A stretch of DNA of 64,000 nucleotides, taken from contig JBHJIZ010000005.1 of NCBI GenBank assembly GCA_050043005.1, forward strand, positions 7,400-71,399. The letters run 5' to 3'. The number at the start of each line of letters is the position of its first letter. Position 1 is the stretch's first letter. The translations under genes and the position numbers were made by a program. Source of the DNA: Thermohalobaculum sp050043005 (GTDB taxonomy: Bacteria > Pseudomonadota > Alphaproteobacteria > Rhodobacterales > Rhodobacteraceae). A model generated the notes under the pieces. The model searched no databases, was not told the origin of the DNA, and saw nothing but the letters and a program-made list of their open reading frames with translations. This document shows positions 44,382 through 53,761 of the stretch, one piece after another.

Positions 44382-45464
44382 GTGCCACAGATCGTGCTGG
44401 ACAAGATCGAGAAGAGCTTCGGCGATGTCCGTGTGTTGCATCCGCTGGAGCTCGACTTCGCAGACGGCGAATTCACCGTTCTGGTCGGCCCGTCTGGGTG
44501 TGGAAAATCCACCACATTGCGCATTCTGGCCGGGCTCGAATCCGCCAGCGGTGGTGAGATCTATTTCGACGGCACACCAATCAGCGCCCGCGAGCCGAAG
44601 GACCGCGACATCGCAATGGTGTTTCAGGACTATGCGCGCTACCCGCATATGAACATCGCGAAGAACATGAGCTTTGCGTTGCGCCTCGCCCGGACCCCAA
44701 AGACGGAAATTGATGACAAGGTCAAGCGCGTCGCCACGATGCTGAACATCGCCCATCTGCTGGAGCGTAAACCGGCGGAACTGTCGGGTGGCCAGCGCCA
44801 GCGCGTCGCGATGGGGCGCGCGCTGGTTCGTGATGCAGGCACATTCCTGTTCGACGAGCCGCTTTCCAACCTCGACGCAAAGCTCCGCGCCAAGATGCGG
44901 ACGGAGCTGGCCGAGATGCGCGACCAGCTCGACAAGAACATGGTTTATGTCACCCACGACCAGATCGAGGCGATGACCCTGGGCGACCGCATCGTCGTGA
45001 TGGCCGATGGCGTGGTCCAGCAACAGGGAACGCCGCAGCAGCTTTTCGAGACCCCGGTCAACAAGTTCGTCGCGGGCTTCATTGGCACGCCCACCATGAA
45101 CTTCCTGGATGGGGAGTTAACCCGTCAGGACGACAAGCTCTGGGTGCAGGGGGACGGCTATCTGCTGCCGCTGTCGCAAGAGACGGCTGCCCGCCTGGAC
45201 AACCGAACGCGCACCGCGATGACGATGGGCATCCGCCCCTCCGCCTTCACCATGGACCCTGGCACCGGCGCGCCAATCGAATTGACACTGGTTGTCTCGG
45301 AATATCTCGGCACGCAGTCACTCCTGGCGATGCGCTGCGGAGCCGCGGACGTTCAGGTCGAAGTCACCGGCAGCCCGCCGGCCAAACCGGGCGAACACAT
45401 CACATTCGGGGTGAAACCCGAGGACATACGGATCTTTGACGCCGAAACCGGCGCAACGCTCTGA
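44382..45464 (+). CDS. Carbohydrate ABC transporter ATP-binding protein (MalK/UgpC family)
   Basis: The 360-residue ATPase drives a sugar-type importer. It has Walker A GPSGCGKST near residue 37, Q-loop FQDYARYPHMN, signature LSGGQRQRVAMGRAL near residue 134, Walker B TFLFDEPLSNLD, and H-loop VYVTHDQ, then a C-terminal TOBE/OB domain (about residues 240-360) typical of MalK-type subunits. The start is GTG after a strong GGGAGGGA site. It is the first gene of an operon running through the binding protein, two permeases and a cytochrome b561-like gene. Confidence 0.92.
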   Translation: MPQIVLDKIEKSFGDVRVLHPLELDFADGEFTVLVGPSGCGKSTTLRILAGLESASGGEIYFDGTPISAREPKDRDIAMVFQDYARYPHMNIAKNMSFALRLARTPKTEIDDKVKRVATMLNIAHLLERKPAELSGGQRQRVAMGRALVRDAGTFLFDEPLSNLDAKLRAKMRTELAEMRDQLDKNMVYVTHDQIEAMTLGDRIVVMADGVVQQQGTPQQLFETPVNKFVAGFIGTPTMNFLDGELTRQDDKLWVQGDGYLLPLSQETAARLDNRTRTAMTMGIRPSAFTMDPGTGAPIELTLVVSEYLGTQSLLAMRCGAADVQVEVTGSPPAKPGEHITFGVKPEDIRIFDAETGATL

Positions 45465-45482
45465 CAGAAAACGGAGGAAAAC

Positions 45483-46808
45483 ATGCTGAAATTTCTGAGG
45501 ACGACAGCACTTGCAACACTCGGTGTCGCGGTGGCGAGCCTGGCCGCTGCCAACCCGTACAAGCCATATGAGGGCGAGACGCTGGTCGTGAACTTCCCGG
45601 CGCATCCGCACTATGATGCAGTTCTGAAAGTGCTGCCCGAGTTCACCAAGGAAACTGGCATCGAGGTTGAAGTCGACCAGCTTCAGTACCTCAAGATGCG
45701 CGAACGCCAGACGCTAGAGTTGACAAAGCGTGAGGGCGACTACGATCTGATCGCCTATGTCGTGTTCTCCAAGGCCGACTACGTCTTCGCCGATCAGTTA
45801 GAGAACCTGGCGCGCTACTTCATGAATCCGAAGTTGGCGGATCCGAGTTATGACGCGGCCGACCTGATAGACGGATATGTTGAGAACATTGGCGTTGCAG
45901 GCGGCAAGAAGGGTTACTTGCCCGGCAAGACCGGCTCGCTGTTCGGCATTCCGTTCGGATCGGAGACCTCGGTGCTGGGTTACCGCAAGGACATCTTCGA
46001 GAAGCATGGGCTTGCCGTTCCCGAGACCTATGACGAGATGCTGGAGCTTGCCTGCAAGATCCCCGAGCTTGAGCCTGGCATGGGAGGCATGTCCTCCCGC
46101 GCGGCGTCAGGCCATCAGGCCTCCCACGCTTTCCTGCTTCACCTCGCGCCTCTGGGTGGCAGGGTGCTGGACGACAACTGGAACCCGGTTGTCAATAGTG
46201 CCGAGGGCGTGGCCGCCGCCAAGGCCCTGAAGCAGATCGTCGACTGCGGGCCCGAGGGATCGCAGGGCTGCGCCTTTGGCGAGGCGCTCGCCAGCTTCCT
46301 GCAAGGCAAAACGGCCATGTATCTCGATACGACCGTTGTTGCGGGTCAGATCAACGATCCCTCCAAATCCAAGGTCGTTGGCAAGGTCGGCTGGGCGTTG
46401 CACCCGATGGGCGTGCGTCGGGGCTCGCAGACTGGCGGCTTCGGTATCGGTATCCCGAAAAACGCGGAGAACAAGGAAGCCGCATTCCTGCTGATGCAGT
46501 GGCTGACCTCGAAGAAGGGCGACAAACTTGTAGCGCTCGCCGGCGGCAACCCGTCGCGTTTCTCGACCCATGCGGACGCGGACGTGAACGCCAAGTTTCC
46601 GCACATGGCGACCTTCGGCGAAGCGCTGAAACATGCCGATCCCGACTGGCGCCCGATCATTCCCGTCTGGGGCAAAATCAACGCCGACCTTGGCACCACG
46701 CTCTCGAAAGTGCTGACCGAGGATCTGGATCCGCAGCAGGCGCTGGACGGCGTGGCCGAACGCTCGAAAGCGATCCTGACAGAGGCCGGGTACTACACCT
46801 GGCAGTAA
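45483..46808 (+). CDS. ABC transporter extracellular sugar-binding protein
   Basis: A 441-residue periplasmic substrate-binding protein of the family-1 sugar-binding type. The signal peptide begins MLKFLRTTALATLGVAVASL and is cleaved near AAANP. Two-lobed fold signatures include YEGETLVVNFPAHP, KTGSLFGIPFGSETSVLGYR and GGFGIGIPKNAENKEAA. The start follows GGAGG. A strong hairpin lies between this gene and the first permease, a common device to raise binding-protein level over permeases. The surrounding enzymes suggest a sugar acid or its lactone, but the ligand cannot be read from the sequence. Confidence 0.9.
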   Translation: MLKFLRTTALATLGVAVASLAAANPYKPYEGETLVVNFPAHPHYDAVLKVLPEFTKETGIEVEVDQLQYLKMRERQTLELTKREGDYDLIAYVVFSKADYVFADQLENLARYFMNPKLADPSYDAADLIDGYVENIGVAGGKKGYLPGKTGSLFGIPFGSETSVLGYRKDIFEKHGLAVPETYDEMLELACKIPELEPGMGGMSSRAASGHQASHAFLLHLAPLGGRVLDDNWNPVVNSAEGVAAAKALKQIVDCGPEGSQGCAFGEALASFLQGKTAMYLDTTVVAGQINDPSKSKVVGKVGWALHPMGVRRGSQTGGFGIGIPKNAENKEAAFLLMQWLTSKKGDKLVALAGGNPSRFSTHADADVNAKFPHMATFGEALKHADPDWRPIIPVWGKINADLGTTLSKVLTEDLDPQQALDGVAERSKAILTEAGYYTWQ

Positions 46809-46820
46809 GTCAACTCCCTG

Positions 46821-46846
46821 GGCGGCGCGCCTGCGGGCGCGCCGCC
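46821..46846 (+). terminator. Intra-operon hairpin between binding protein and permease
   Basis: GGCGGCGCGCC and GGCGCGCCGCC form a perfect 11-bp GC stem around the loop TGCG, 13 bases after the binding-protein stop. No U tract follows. It probably protects the upstream mRNA from exonucleases or partly attenuates transcription of the permease genes. Confidence 0.6.
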
Positions 46847-46866
46847 AATTCAGAGAGATCAGCCCC

Positions 46867-47784
46867 ATGCTCAGCCAACGCCTGAATCGCCTGACGCCGT
46901 ACCTGTTCCTGGCGCCCGCGCTGGTCGTGCTGGCCATCGGGCTGCTCTATCCGATCTGCTACATGATCTATGCCAGCCTACTGGACTGGAATCCCAGCCA
47001 GCGGATCGGCGAGGCCGATTGGAAGGGCCTAGGCAACTACATCACCCTGCTTTCGGACGAGGCCTTCCACGAAAGCTTCTGGGTCACCATCAAGTTCGCG
47101 GCAGTCGTCGTGATCATCGAGATGGTGCTGGGCGTCGGGCTGGCGTTGCTGCTGGATCGCAACCTCAAGGGCATGGCGGCACTGCGCACGATCTTCATTT
47201 TGCCGAAGATGATCGCGCCCATCGTGGTCGGCATGGTCTGGCGCTACATGTACCACCCCTCGGTCGGGATCATAAACCGCACGCTCGAAGACATTGGGCT
47301 CGGCAAGGTTGCCTGGACCTCGAACGGCACAGCGGCGTTCTGGTCGATCGTCATCGCCGACATCTGGCAGTGGACGCCGTTCATTTTCATTCTCGCGCTT
47401 GCCGCATTGCAGTCCCTGCCCCGCAGCGCGCTCGAGGCCGCGCGCATCGACGGCGCCACACCCTGGCAGCAGATCTGGCACATCAAGCTCCCGCTGATGA
47501 TGCCGGTGCTGATCGTGACGGCCTTGCTGCGCCTGATCGATGCCTTCAAGGTTCTCGAGGTCATTCTGGTCATGACAAATGGCGGTCCCGGCTTGTCGAC
47601 GGAGATCCTCGCACTCCGGATCAGCCGAACCGCATCCGAATTCCGTGAACTGGGCGAAGCCGCCGCCATGTCGAACTTCCTGCTGATCCTGCTCTTGGTG
47701 CTGACGGTGGCGATGTTCCTCTACAACAAGGCAGTCGAGGCTCGTGCCGCCCGCCTCCGCGCTGCCAGGGAGGAAGGCGCATGA
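46867..47784 (+). CDS. ABC transporter permease (MalF-type)
   Basis: A 305-residue inner-membrane protein with six predicted helices. The first hydrophobic segment is YLFLAPALVVLAIGLLYPI. The ATPase-docking EAA loop reads ALEAARIDGATPWQQIWHIK near residue 200. It begins with GAGAGATC upstream and overlaps the second permease gene by 4 bases (ATGA). It pairs with the next gene to form the channel of the importer. Confidence 0.9.
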   Translation: MLSQRLNRLTPYLFLAPALVVLAIGLLYPICYMIYASLLDWNPSQRIGEADWKGLGNYITLLSDEAFHESFWVTIKFAAVVVIIEMVLGVGLALLLDRNLKGMAALRTIFILPKMIAPIVVGMVWRYMYHPSVGIINRTLEDIGLGKVAWTSNGTAAFWSIVIADIWQWTPFIFILALAALQSLPRSALEAARIDGATPWQQIWHIKLPLMMPVLIVTALLRLIDAFKVLEVILVMTNGGPGLSTEILALRISRTASEFRELGEAAAMSNFLLILLLVLTVAMFLYNKAVEARAARLRAAREEGA

Positions 47785-48641
47785 ACGCCCGGCCAAACCC
47801 AGCCTTCTATGTATTGATCGCCTGTCTCGTGATCATGTCCGCCGGGCCTATCGTGCTTATGCTGTCGACCTCACTGAAGCTGAATGTCGACATCATGTCA
47901 GATACCTCGAGCCTGTTCTTTGCGCCGACGCTGAGGAACTACGAGACGGTGCTTTGCAACGTGCTCTGGTACGAACCTGTGCATGTCGATTATTGCGACA
48001 AACCCTTCGGGCGCGCCCTGGGCAACTCGCTGATCGAGGCGCTGACCTCGACCGCACTGCCGCTGGTGCTGGGAACCATGGCGGCCTATGCGATCGTTCG
48101 CTTCCGCTTCATGGGACGCGGGGCTGTGAACCTGACGACCCTGATGATGCGCATGGTCCCACCCGCAGTGCTGTTGGTGCCGGTCTTCGGGATCTGGACA
48201 TTCCAGTACGGGCTAGATGGCACCTATGTCGGGATCATCCTGGTCTATGTGGCGATGAACCTGCCCTTCGTAATCTGGATCCTCCAGGCCTTCATCGTGC
48301 AAGTTCCGATCCAGCTGGAAGAAGCCGCCAAAATGGACGGTGCTGGGCCCTTCCAGGTGTTCTTTCTCATCGTGCTGCCAGTGATCGCGCCTGGGCTTGC
48401 CGCGGCTTCGATCTTCACATTCAGGATTGCGTGGAATGAATTCCTTCTCGCCAACGCACTTTCGGATCGCAGCACTCGGACGGTTCCAGTCACCATCGTA
48501 AACAGTCTGACCGAGCACGATATCGACTGGGGTGTCATCATGGCCACCGGCGCGTTGCTCGCCATCCCGCCGATCATCTTCACCTTCATTGCTTCGAAAC
48601 AGATCATCACCGGCATGACCGCCGGGGCCGTCAAGGGCTGA
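47781..48641 (+). CDS. ABC transporter permease (MalG-type)
   Basis: A 286-residue inner-membrane permease with six predicted helices and the EAA loop LEEAAKMDGAGPFQVFF near residue 181. The periplasmic loop after the first helix is long and contains two cysteines (VLCNVLWYEPVHVDYC), unusual for MalG-like proteins. Its ATG overlaps the first permease stop. The cytochrome b561-like gene follows 8 bases after its stop. Confidence 0.9.
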   Translation: MNARPNPAFYVLIACLVIMSAGPIVLMLSTSLKLNVDIMSDTSSLFFAPTLRNYETVLCNVLWYEPVHVDYCDKPFGRALGNSLIEALTSTALPLVLGTMAAYAIVRFRFMGRGAVNLTTLMMRMVPPAVLLVPVFGIWTFQYGLDGTYVGIILVYVAMNLPFVIWILQAFIVQVPIQLEEAAKMDGAGPFQVFFLIVLPVIAPGLAAASIFTFRIAWNEFLLANALSDRSTRTVPVTIVNSLTEHDIDWGVIMATGALLAIPPIIFTFIASKQIITGMTAGAVKG

Positions 48642-48649
48642 GCCCGGCG

Positions 48650-49357
48650 ATGGAGTGGCTGCTCACGCCGATCGACCCAGAGCGCGCCCACATCGTCAGC
48701 GACCTTGTCGCATGGCACGGGCGGCTGATGGTGCTGGCCTGGGGGGCGCTGTTTCCTGTCGGTATTCTAATAGCGCGGTTCTGGAAAGTCACACCACACC
48801 AGGACTGGCCGCGCGAGCTCGACAACAAGGCTTGGTGGCACGCGCACCTCTCTCTTCAATACACTGGTGGTGCCGCAATGTTGCTGGCCCTTGCGCTGAT
48901 CCTGCTCGCGGGCGGCGCCGGCACGTCCACTCACGCCAATCTCGGTTGGGTGGTTGCAGGGTTCGCCGGGCTCCAGTTTCTGGCAGGCTGGCTGCGCGGG
49001 ACCAAAGGAGGACCCACCGAAGCCAACATATCGGGCGATCACTTCGACATGACCCCGCGCCGACTGGCGTTCGAGCACTTCCACAAATCCGCAGGCTATG
49101 GCCTTCTTGCCCTTGCGGTTTGGGGGATTGTCTCCGGCCTTTGGCTGGCCAATGCGCCGGTTTGGATGTGGCTTGGGCTCGGGGTTTGGTGGGCCATGCT
49201 AACCACCGCCTTCATTGCCCTCCAACGTCGCGGCATGGCCGTGGACACCTACCAAGCGATCTGGGGCGCGGATCCTTCGTTGCCTGGGAACCAGCGCAAG
49301 CCCATTGGTTGGGGTGTTCGGCGTCGCGATACGAGGAACCAGGCACCGGCGGAGTGA
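48650..49357 (+). CDS. Cytochrome b561-domain membrane protein
   Basis: A 235-residue protein with about six hydrophobic segments and several histidines within or near them (WHGRLM, WWHAHLSLQY, FEHFHKSAGY), a pattern of b561-type haem-binding membrane proteins. It starts 8 bases after the second permease, so it belongs to the sugar-acid importer operon. It may pass electrons from a membrane dehydrogenase or be a structural relative without redox function. Gluconokinase lies convergently 8 bases downstream. Confidence 0.7.
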   Translation: MEWLLTPIDPERAHIVSDLVAWHGRLMVLAWGALFPVGILIARFWKVTPHQDWPRELDNKAWWHAHLSLQYTGGAAMLLALALILLAGGAGTSTHANLGWVVAGFAGLQFLAGWLRGTKGGPTEANISGDHFDMTPRRLAFEHFHKSAGYGLLALAVWGIVSGLWLANAPVWMWLGLGVWWAMLTTAFIALQRRGMAVDTYQAIWGADPSLPGNQRKPIGWGVRRRDTRNQAPAE

Positions 49358-49364
49358 CCGAAGC

Positions 49365-49877
49365 CTACGATTCCAGATGCGCCAGAATTCGCGCCACGAC
49401 CTCGTCCACCGGAGCGTCAATCTGCATCATGATGGCGTTTTCATCGGGCTCCAGCGGTTCCAGAGTCTCGATCTGGCTATCCAGCAGTGCTACCGGCATG
49501 TAGTGCTCACGCCGGGCTGCCATGCGTCCGTGGATCAAGTCGCGCGCACCCGACAAATGGATGAAAAGCGGCGGCTCGGAGCAGGCCGCGCTGATCCGGT
49601 CTCGGTAAACCCGGCGCAGCGCCGAACAGGCTAGAACCACGCGTCCCTGCCGCACGGCGTCTTCGATCACCACGCCCAAGCGGTCGAGCCATGGCCAACG
49701 ATCGTCATCGCTCAACGGAGTTCCAGCAGACATCTTCGCGACATTGTCCGCCGGGTGATAATCGTCTCCGTCCAGAAAGACTGCGCCGAGCCTGCCAGCC
49801 AACAACGCCCCGACCGTGGTCTTTCCACAGCCGGTCACGCCCATGACGATCAACCGCGCCGGAATTGCGTTGGTCAT
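49365..49877 (-). CDS. gntK: Gluconokinase
   Basis: GntK phosphorylates D-gluconate to 6-phosphogluconate. The 170-residue P-loop kinase shows MGVTGCGKTTVGALLA near residue 12, LDGDDYHPADNVAKMSAG with the substrate-binding His near residue 41, and VVLACSALRRVYRD near residue 82. It is divergent from gnd, whose enzyme uses its product. The 76-base gap to gnd has no clear match to the local operator. Confidence 0.94.
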   Translation of the reverse strand: MTNAIPARLIVMGVTGCGKTTVGALLAGRLGAVFLDGDDYHPADNVAKMSAGTPLSDDDRWPWLDRLGVVIEDAVRQGRVVLACSALRRVYRDRISAACSEPPLFIHLSGARDLIHGRMAARREHYMPVALLDSQIETLEPLEPDENAIMMQIDAPVDEVVARILAHLES

Positions 49878-49953
49878 CCAGTCTCCCCCGTTACACCGCT
49901 ATTGCAATGCCCTAGCATGTGCGCACGCACGGTGGGACTCGGAAGGCAGCGAA

Positions 49954-51351
49954 ATGGCTGAACTCGCAGATATCGGGATCGTGGGGCTCGGCGTCATGGG
50001 CGCGAACCTGGCACTGAACCTAGCCGAGAAAGGGTTCCGCGTCGCGATCTTCGATTGCGATCCGAACAAGCGTGCGGCCCTCACCGACGGCCCGATGCAC
50101 CAAGGCTTTATCAACTGTCCGGACGAACCCCGGATGCTCGCCGCCATACGTGCCCCGCGCCCAGTGATCATGCTCGTGCCCGCAGGCGGCGCGACGGATG
50201 ACGCAATCAAAGCACTGGCAAAGCATTCATCTCGTGGAGATCTGTTGATCGACGCAGGCAATGCAGACTTCCACGACACCCGCCGCCGAACCGCAGAACT
50301 GGAGGGGCAAGGCCTGACGTTCCTTGGGCTTGGCATCTCTGGTGGAGCCAAAGGCGCCCGCCATGGGCCCGCCATGATGGCCGGTGGCTCACGCGAGATC
50401 TGGGACCGCGTCGCGCCGATGTTTACTGCGATCGCAGCACACCATGGAGACGAGCACTGCGCGGCGTGGTTGGGACCGGATGGGGCCGGCCACTTCGTGA
50501 AGACCGTGCACAACGGCATCGAATATGCCGACATGCAGATGATTGCCGAGGTCTATGGCCTGATGCGGGATGGGCTTGGTGCGGCTGAATCAAGCGTCGC
50601 GGCCATGTTCCGCGAATGGTCGAAAGGGCCGCTGGCCTCGTACCTGGTTGAGATCACCGCCGAGGTTGCATCGGCGACTGACCCACTAACCGACAGACCG
50701 CTTCTGCAGATCATTGCGGACAAAGCAGGACAGAAAGGTACGGGCCGTTGGTCGGCGATCGAGGGACAACGCCTGGGAGCCGCTGCAACCACGATCGAGG
50801 CCGCAGTTGCTGCCCGAAACCTCTCTGCCGCCACCGATCTGCGTAAGGTTCTATCCGCCCCCTTGAAGACGACCGTCGATCTTGGTCCGAGCGATCTCCA
50901 CGATGCTCTGCACGCTGGCAAGATCATCGCCTATGCGCAAGGGTTCGACATGCTGGCGCGCGCGTCCGCTGAGTATCGCTGGAATTTGAAACTCGCCGAT
51001 ATCGCGCGGGTCTGGCGCGCCGGCTGCATCATCCGGTCGAACATGTTGGACGACATTGCGGATGCGTTTACGGCGCAGCCTGACGGGTCACTCCTGACGG
51101 CACCCACCTTCCGGAAGCACCTGGCGAAGTCGATCCCGGCGTTGCGCAAAACCGTGGCAGCCTCCGTGCACGCTGGCATTCCGACACCTGCCCTCTCGAG
51201 TACCCTGAGCTACCTTGACCAGCTTACGCGCCCTGTCGGGACAGCAAACATGCTCCAGGGTTTGCGCGACTTTTTTGGACAACACGGATTTGAGCGAACT
51301 GACCGCGAGGGCACCGGTTTTCACGGTCCGTGGGTCGAGCAAAAATCTTGA
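49954..51351 (+). CDS. gnd: 6-phosphogluconate dehydrogenase (decarboxylating)
   Basis: Gnd oxidises and decarboxylates 6-phosphogluconate to ribulose 5-phosphate with NADP. The 465-residue protein has the Rossmann motif GIVGLGVMGANLALNLA near residue 7, the GISGGAKGARHGPAMMAGG loop (usual form SGGEEGAR-GPS, here with Lys-Gly in place of Glu-Glu), KTVHNGIEYADMQ with catalytic Lys and His, and a helical domain ending near residue 460. The ATG at 49954 follows GGAAGG; an upstream in-frame start lies inside gntK. The HAD gene overlaps its stop. Confidence 0.93.
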   Translation: MAELADIGIVGLGVMGANLALNLAEKGFRVAIFDCDPNKRAALTDGPMHQGFINCPDEPRMLAAIRAPRPVIMLVPAGGATDDAIKALAKHSSRGDLLIDAGNADFHDTRRRTAELEGQGLTFLGLGISGGAKGARHGPAMMAGGSREIWDRVAPMFTAIAAHHGDEHCAAWLGPDGAGHFVKTVHNGIEYADMQMIAEVYGLMRDGLGAAESSVAAMFREWSKGPLASYLVEITAEVASATDPLTDRPLLQIIADKAGQKGTGRWSAIEGQRLGAAATTIEAAVAARNLSAATDLRKVLSAPLKTTVDLGPSDLHDALHAGKIIAYAQGFDMLARASAEYRWNLKLADIARVWRAGCIIRSNMLDDIADAFTAQPDGSLLTAPTFRKHLAKSIPALRKTVAASVHAGIPTPALSSTLSYLDQLTRPVGTANMLQGLRDFFGQHGFERTDREGTGFHGPWVEQKS

Positions 51352-52001
51352 GCGTGCAACTGGTTATCTTCGATTGCGACGGCGTTCTGATCGACAGTGA
51401 GCTTATCGCCTGTTCCGCTGATGCCGAGGCCTTGACCGCAATTGGATATCCCATCACCGCAGCCGAAATCGTACGACGGTTCGCAGGCATCCCGTCCGAC
51501 GCAGTCTATCAAACGATCGAAGCCGAAATGGGTCGTCCGCTCCCGCAGGACTTCGATGAAAACGTGAAACAAACAGTCTATGAAAAGTATCGCACGGAAC
51601 TTCACCCGATCGACGGAGCGGCAGAGGTTCTCTCCAGCATAACGCTGCCCAAATGCATCGCATCGAGCTCCGCTCCGGCCAAGCTGACGCTCGGCCTTGT
51701 GGAAACTGGCCTCTACAAACTGGTCTATCCGCACATCTACTCCGCGTCGCTGGTACGACACGGAAAACCGCATCCCGATCTGTTCCAACACGCTGCCCTC
51801 GCGATGGGCGCAGACCCGGCAGACTGTCTGGTGATCGAGGATAGCGTGGCTGGCGCGACGGCTGCTCGGGCCGCAGGTATGGAGTGTATCGGGTTCACCG
51901 GCGGGTCCCATTGCGAGTCTGGCCACGGAGACCTACTTCGCAGTGCTGGCGCCGATACGATCATCGACGATCTCCGGGACGTCCTGGCACACGTGTCCTG
52001 A
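51348..52001 (+). CDS. HAD-family hydrolase (beta-phosphoglucomutase-like)
   Basis: A 217-residue haloacid dehalogenase-superfamily protein with FDCDGVLIDSE (nucleophile Asp), a helical cap domain, CIASSSAPAK (motif II), HGKPHPDLF (motif III Lys) and CLVIEDSVAGATAARAAGM (motif IV). The cap type suggests phosphosugar phosphatases. The start is set at TTG 51348, overlapping the gnd stop as TTGA; a GTG at 51354 is the alternative. Coupling to gnd suggests it acts on a sugar-phosphate by-product of the pathway. Confidence 0.83.
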   Translation: MSVQLVIFDCDGVLIDSELIACSADAEALTAIGYPITAAEIVRRFAGIPSDAVYQTIEAEMGRPLPQDFDENVKQTVYEKYRTELHPIDGAAEVLSSITLPKCIASSSAPAKLTLGLVETGLYKLVYPHIYSASLVRHGKPHPDLFQHAALAMGADPADCLVIEDSVAGATAARAAGMECIGFTGGSHCESGHGDLLRSAGADTIIDDLRDVLAHVS

Positions 52002-52015
52002 CAGGATCGCGCAGG

Positions 52016-52903
52016 TCAGGTCGGAATGTCGAAAGTATCCCGCGGCTCAAAGTACTCCATGACCGCCGCCTGATCCGCATCGCCCAGACCGGCCGCCGTC
52101 AGAAGCCGGTGGATCTCGGCACACGTTGCCGTCATCGGCATCGCAGTGTTGGTGAGCCGCGCCAGATCCTGCACTCCGTTCAGATCCTTGACCATGTTCG
52201 CGATCCTGCCCGTTGGCGCGTAGTCCTTCGACGCCATGCGCGGCATGTATTCCTGCAGCAACGAACTGTCCGCTCGCCCGCCCTTTAGCGCGACCGGGAT
52301 CTTCGCCGCATCCACACCCGCATCCTGCGCCAGCCGCGTCGCCTCGGCCACTGCCAGAAACCCGATCCCGCAAAGCAACTGGTTGATCAGTTTGGTCGTC
52401 TGCCCTGCACCGGATGGCCCCATCAGCGTGTAGTTCTTGCAAAGCTTGGACATCACGGATTTGGAGGCTTCGAAATCCTCCGGCGTCCCGCCCGCCATCA
52501 CGGTCAATTCCCCGATCAAGGCCTTAGGAGCACCACCGGACAACGGGGCATCGATCCAGCGAAGGCCTTTTTCCGCAGCATCCGCCGCCAGGGCTTTTGT
52601 CGAAGGCGGATCGATCGATGACATGTCGATGATCATCGTGCCTGCGGCAGCGCTGTCAGCGACGCCCTTCGGTCCGAACACCGCCGCCCGGACAATAGCC
52701 GCCGAATTCAGCGACGTGATCACGAAGTCCTTGCCCGAGGCGGCATCTGCCGCCGATGCCGCCGCCTTGGCCCCTTGAGTGACCAGAGCCGCCATCGCAT
52801 CGGGATTCAGATCGAAGACGGTCAGATCGCATCCAACCTGGGCAAGACGGGTCCCGATGGCGCCGCCCATGGCACCGCATCCGATCAAAGCAACTTTCGT
52901 CAT
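52016..52903 (-). CDS. 3-hydroxyisobutyrate dehydrogenase-family oxidoreductase
   Basis: A 295-residue beta-hydroxyacid dehydrogenase with GCGAMGGAIGTRLAQVG near residue 8, the DAPLSGG substrate loop near residue 117 and GQTTKLINQLL carrying the catalytic Lys near residue 170. Family members oxidise or reduce tartronate semialdehyde, threonate, or hydroxyisobutyrate. It follows gno by 33 bases in the same transcript, suggesting a role in sugar-acid catabolism. It overlaps nothing, and its start has GGGAGG upstream. Confidence 0.84.
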   Translation of the reverse strand: MTKVALIGCGAMGGAIGTRLAQVGCDLTVFDLNPDAMAALVTQGAKAAASAADAASGKDFVITSLNSAAIVRAAVFGPKGVADSAAAGTMIIDMSSIDPPSTKALAADAAEKGLRWIDAPLSGGAPKALIGELTVMAGGTPEDFEASKSVMSKLCKNYTLMGPSGAGQTTKLINQLLCGIGFLAVAEATRLAQDAGVDAAKIPVALKGGRADSSLLQEYMPRMASKDYAPTGRIANMVKDLNGVQDLARLTNTAMPMTATCAEIHRLLTAAGLGDADQAAVMEYFEPRDTFDIPT

Positions 52904-52936
52904 GGCTCCAACGTTCCTCCCGTTGTGCCCGCACCA

Positions 52937-53689
52937 TCAAAGGCAGGCTGTCATCCCGCCATCCACAAAGATCGTCTGACCGTTGACAAAGCTTGATGCC
53001 GCCGAGGACAGGAAAACCGCAGCTCCCACAAGTTCAGGCATCTGGCCCCAGCGGCCTTGCGGCGTGCGCTTGGCGACCCAGGCCGTGAACTCGGGATCGG
53101 CGACCAGTGCAGCGGTCAACTCTGTGTCGAAATAGCCAGGCGCAATCGCGTTCACGTTCAACCCTTTGGACGCCCAGTCCGTCGCCATCCCTTTGGTTAG
53201 GTTCGCGACAGCACCCTTAGAGGCCACATACGGCGCTATCCCGGGGCGTGCCAATGCCGTCTGCACGCTCGCGATGTTGATCATCTTGCCGGCGCCCCGC
53301 CCGATCATATGCCGCGCGCATGCTTGACCGACATTGAAGACCGAGGTGACATTGGTCGCCATAAGCCGTTCGAAATCGGAAGGGTCGAAGTCTTCCAGTG
53401 GCGTCCGATGCTGCATGCCGGCATTGTTGATCAGGATGTCGATTGGCCCACTTTCGGCCTCGAACCCATCCACCGCCTTGCGGACCGCCGCGTGGTCCGT
53501 GACATCGAATGCCAAGGGCGTGCCGCCAAGCGCCGTTGCGGCTGCCTCCAGCTTCCCGACATTTCGCCCGTTTAAGACGATCCGTGCGCCTGCTTTGGCA
53601 AGGCCTTCGGCCAGCGCGTATCCGATCCCTTGGCTCGAACCTGTGATCAGCGCGGTCTTGCCGCTCAGGTCGAAAAGCTCCGTGCTCAT
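52937..53689 (-). CDS. Gluconate 5-dehydrogenase-like SDR
   Basis: A 250-residue short-chain dehydrogenase that begins with FDLSGKTALITGSSQGIGYA, the pattern of gluconate 5-dehydrogenase (5-keto-D-gluconate reductase). Catalytic YVASK lies near residue 155 with an upstream Ser (NIASVQT), and NNAGMQHRTPLEDF matches the same subfamily. It would reduce 5-ketogluconate to gluconate. It is divergent from the L-idonate dehydrogenase-like gene across a palindromic operator at 53729-53744. Confidence 0.86.
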   Translation of the reverse strand: MSTELFDLSGKTALITGSSQGIGYALAEGLAKAGARIVLNGRNVGKLEAAATALGGTPLAFDVTDHAAVRKAVDGFEAESGPIDILINNAGMQHRTPLEDFDPSDFERLMATNVTSVFNVGQACARHMIGRGAGKMINIASVQTALARPGIAPYVASKGAVANLTKGMATDWASKGLNVNAIAPGYFDTELTAALVADPEFTAWVAKRTPQGRWGQMPELVGAAVFLSSAASSFVNGQTIFVDGGMTACL

Positions 53690-53728
53690 GCCTCTGCCAC
53701 CGGTTTACTGCTGTCGCCGCATCGGTAT

Positions 53729-53744
53729 ATGTTATCGATAACAT
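53729..53744. promoter_or_regulatory. Operator ATGTTATCGATAACAT between gno-like and idnD-like genes
   Basis: A perfect 16-base palindrome lies between the divergent genes, 17 bases before the idnD-like ATG. It is the longest copy of the shared operator. Confidence 0.75.
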
Positions 53745-53761
53745 CTGCAAGCGGGAACGCC

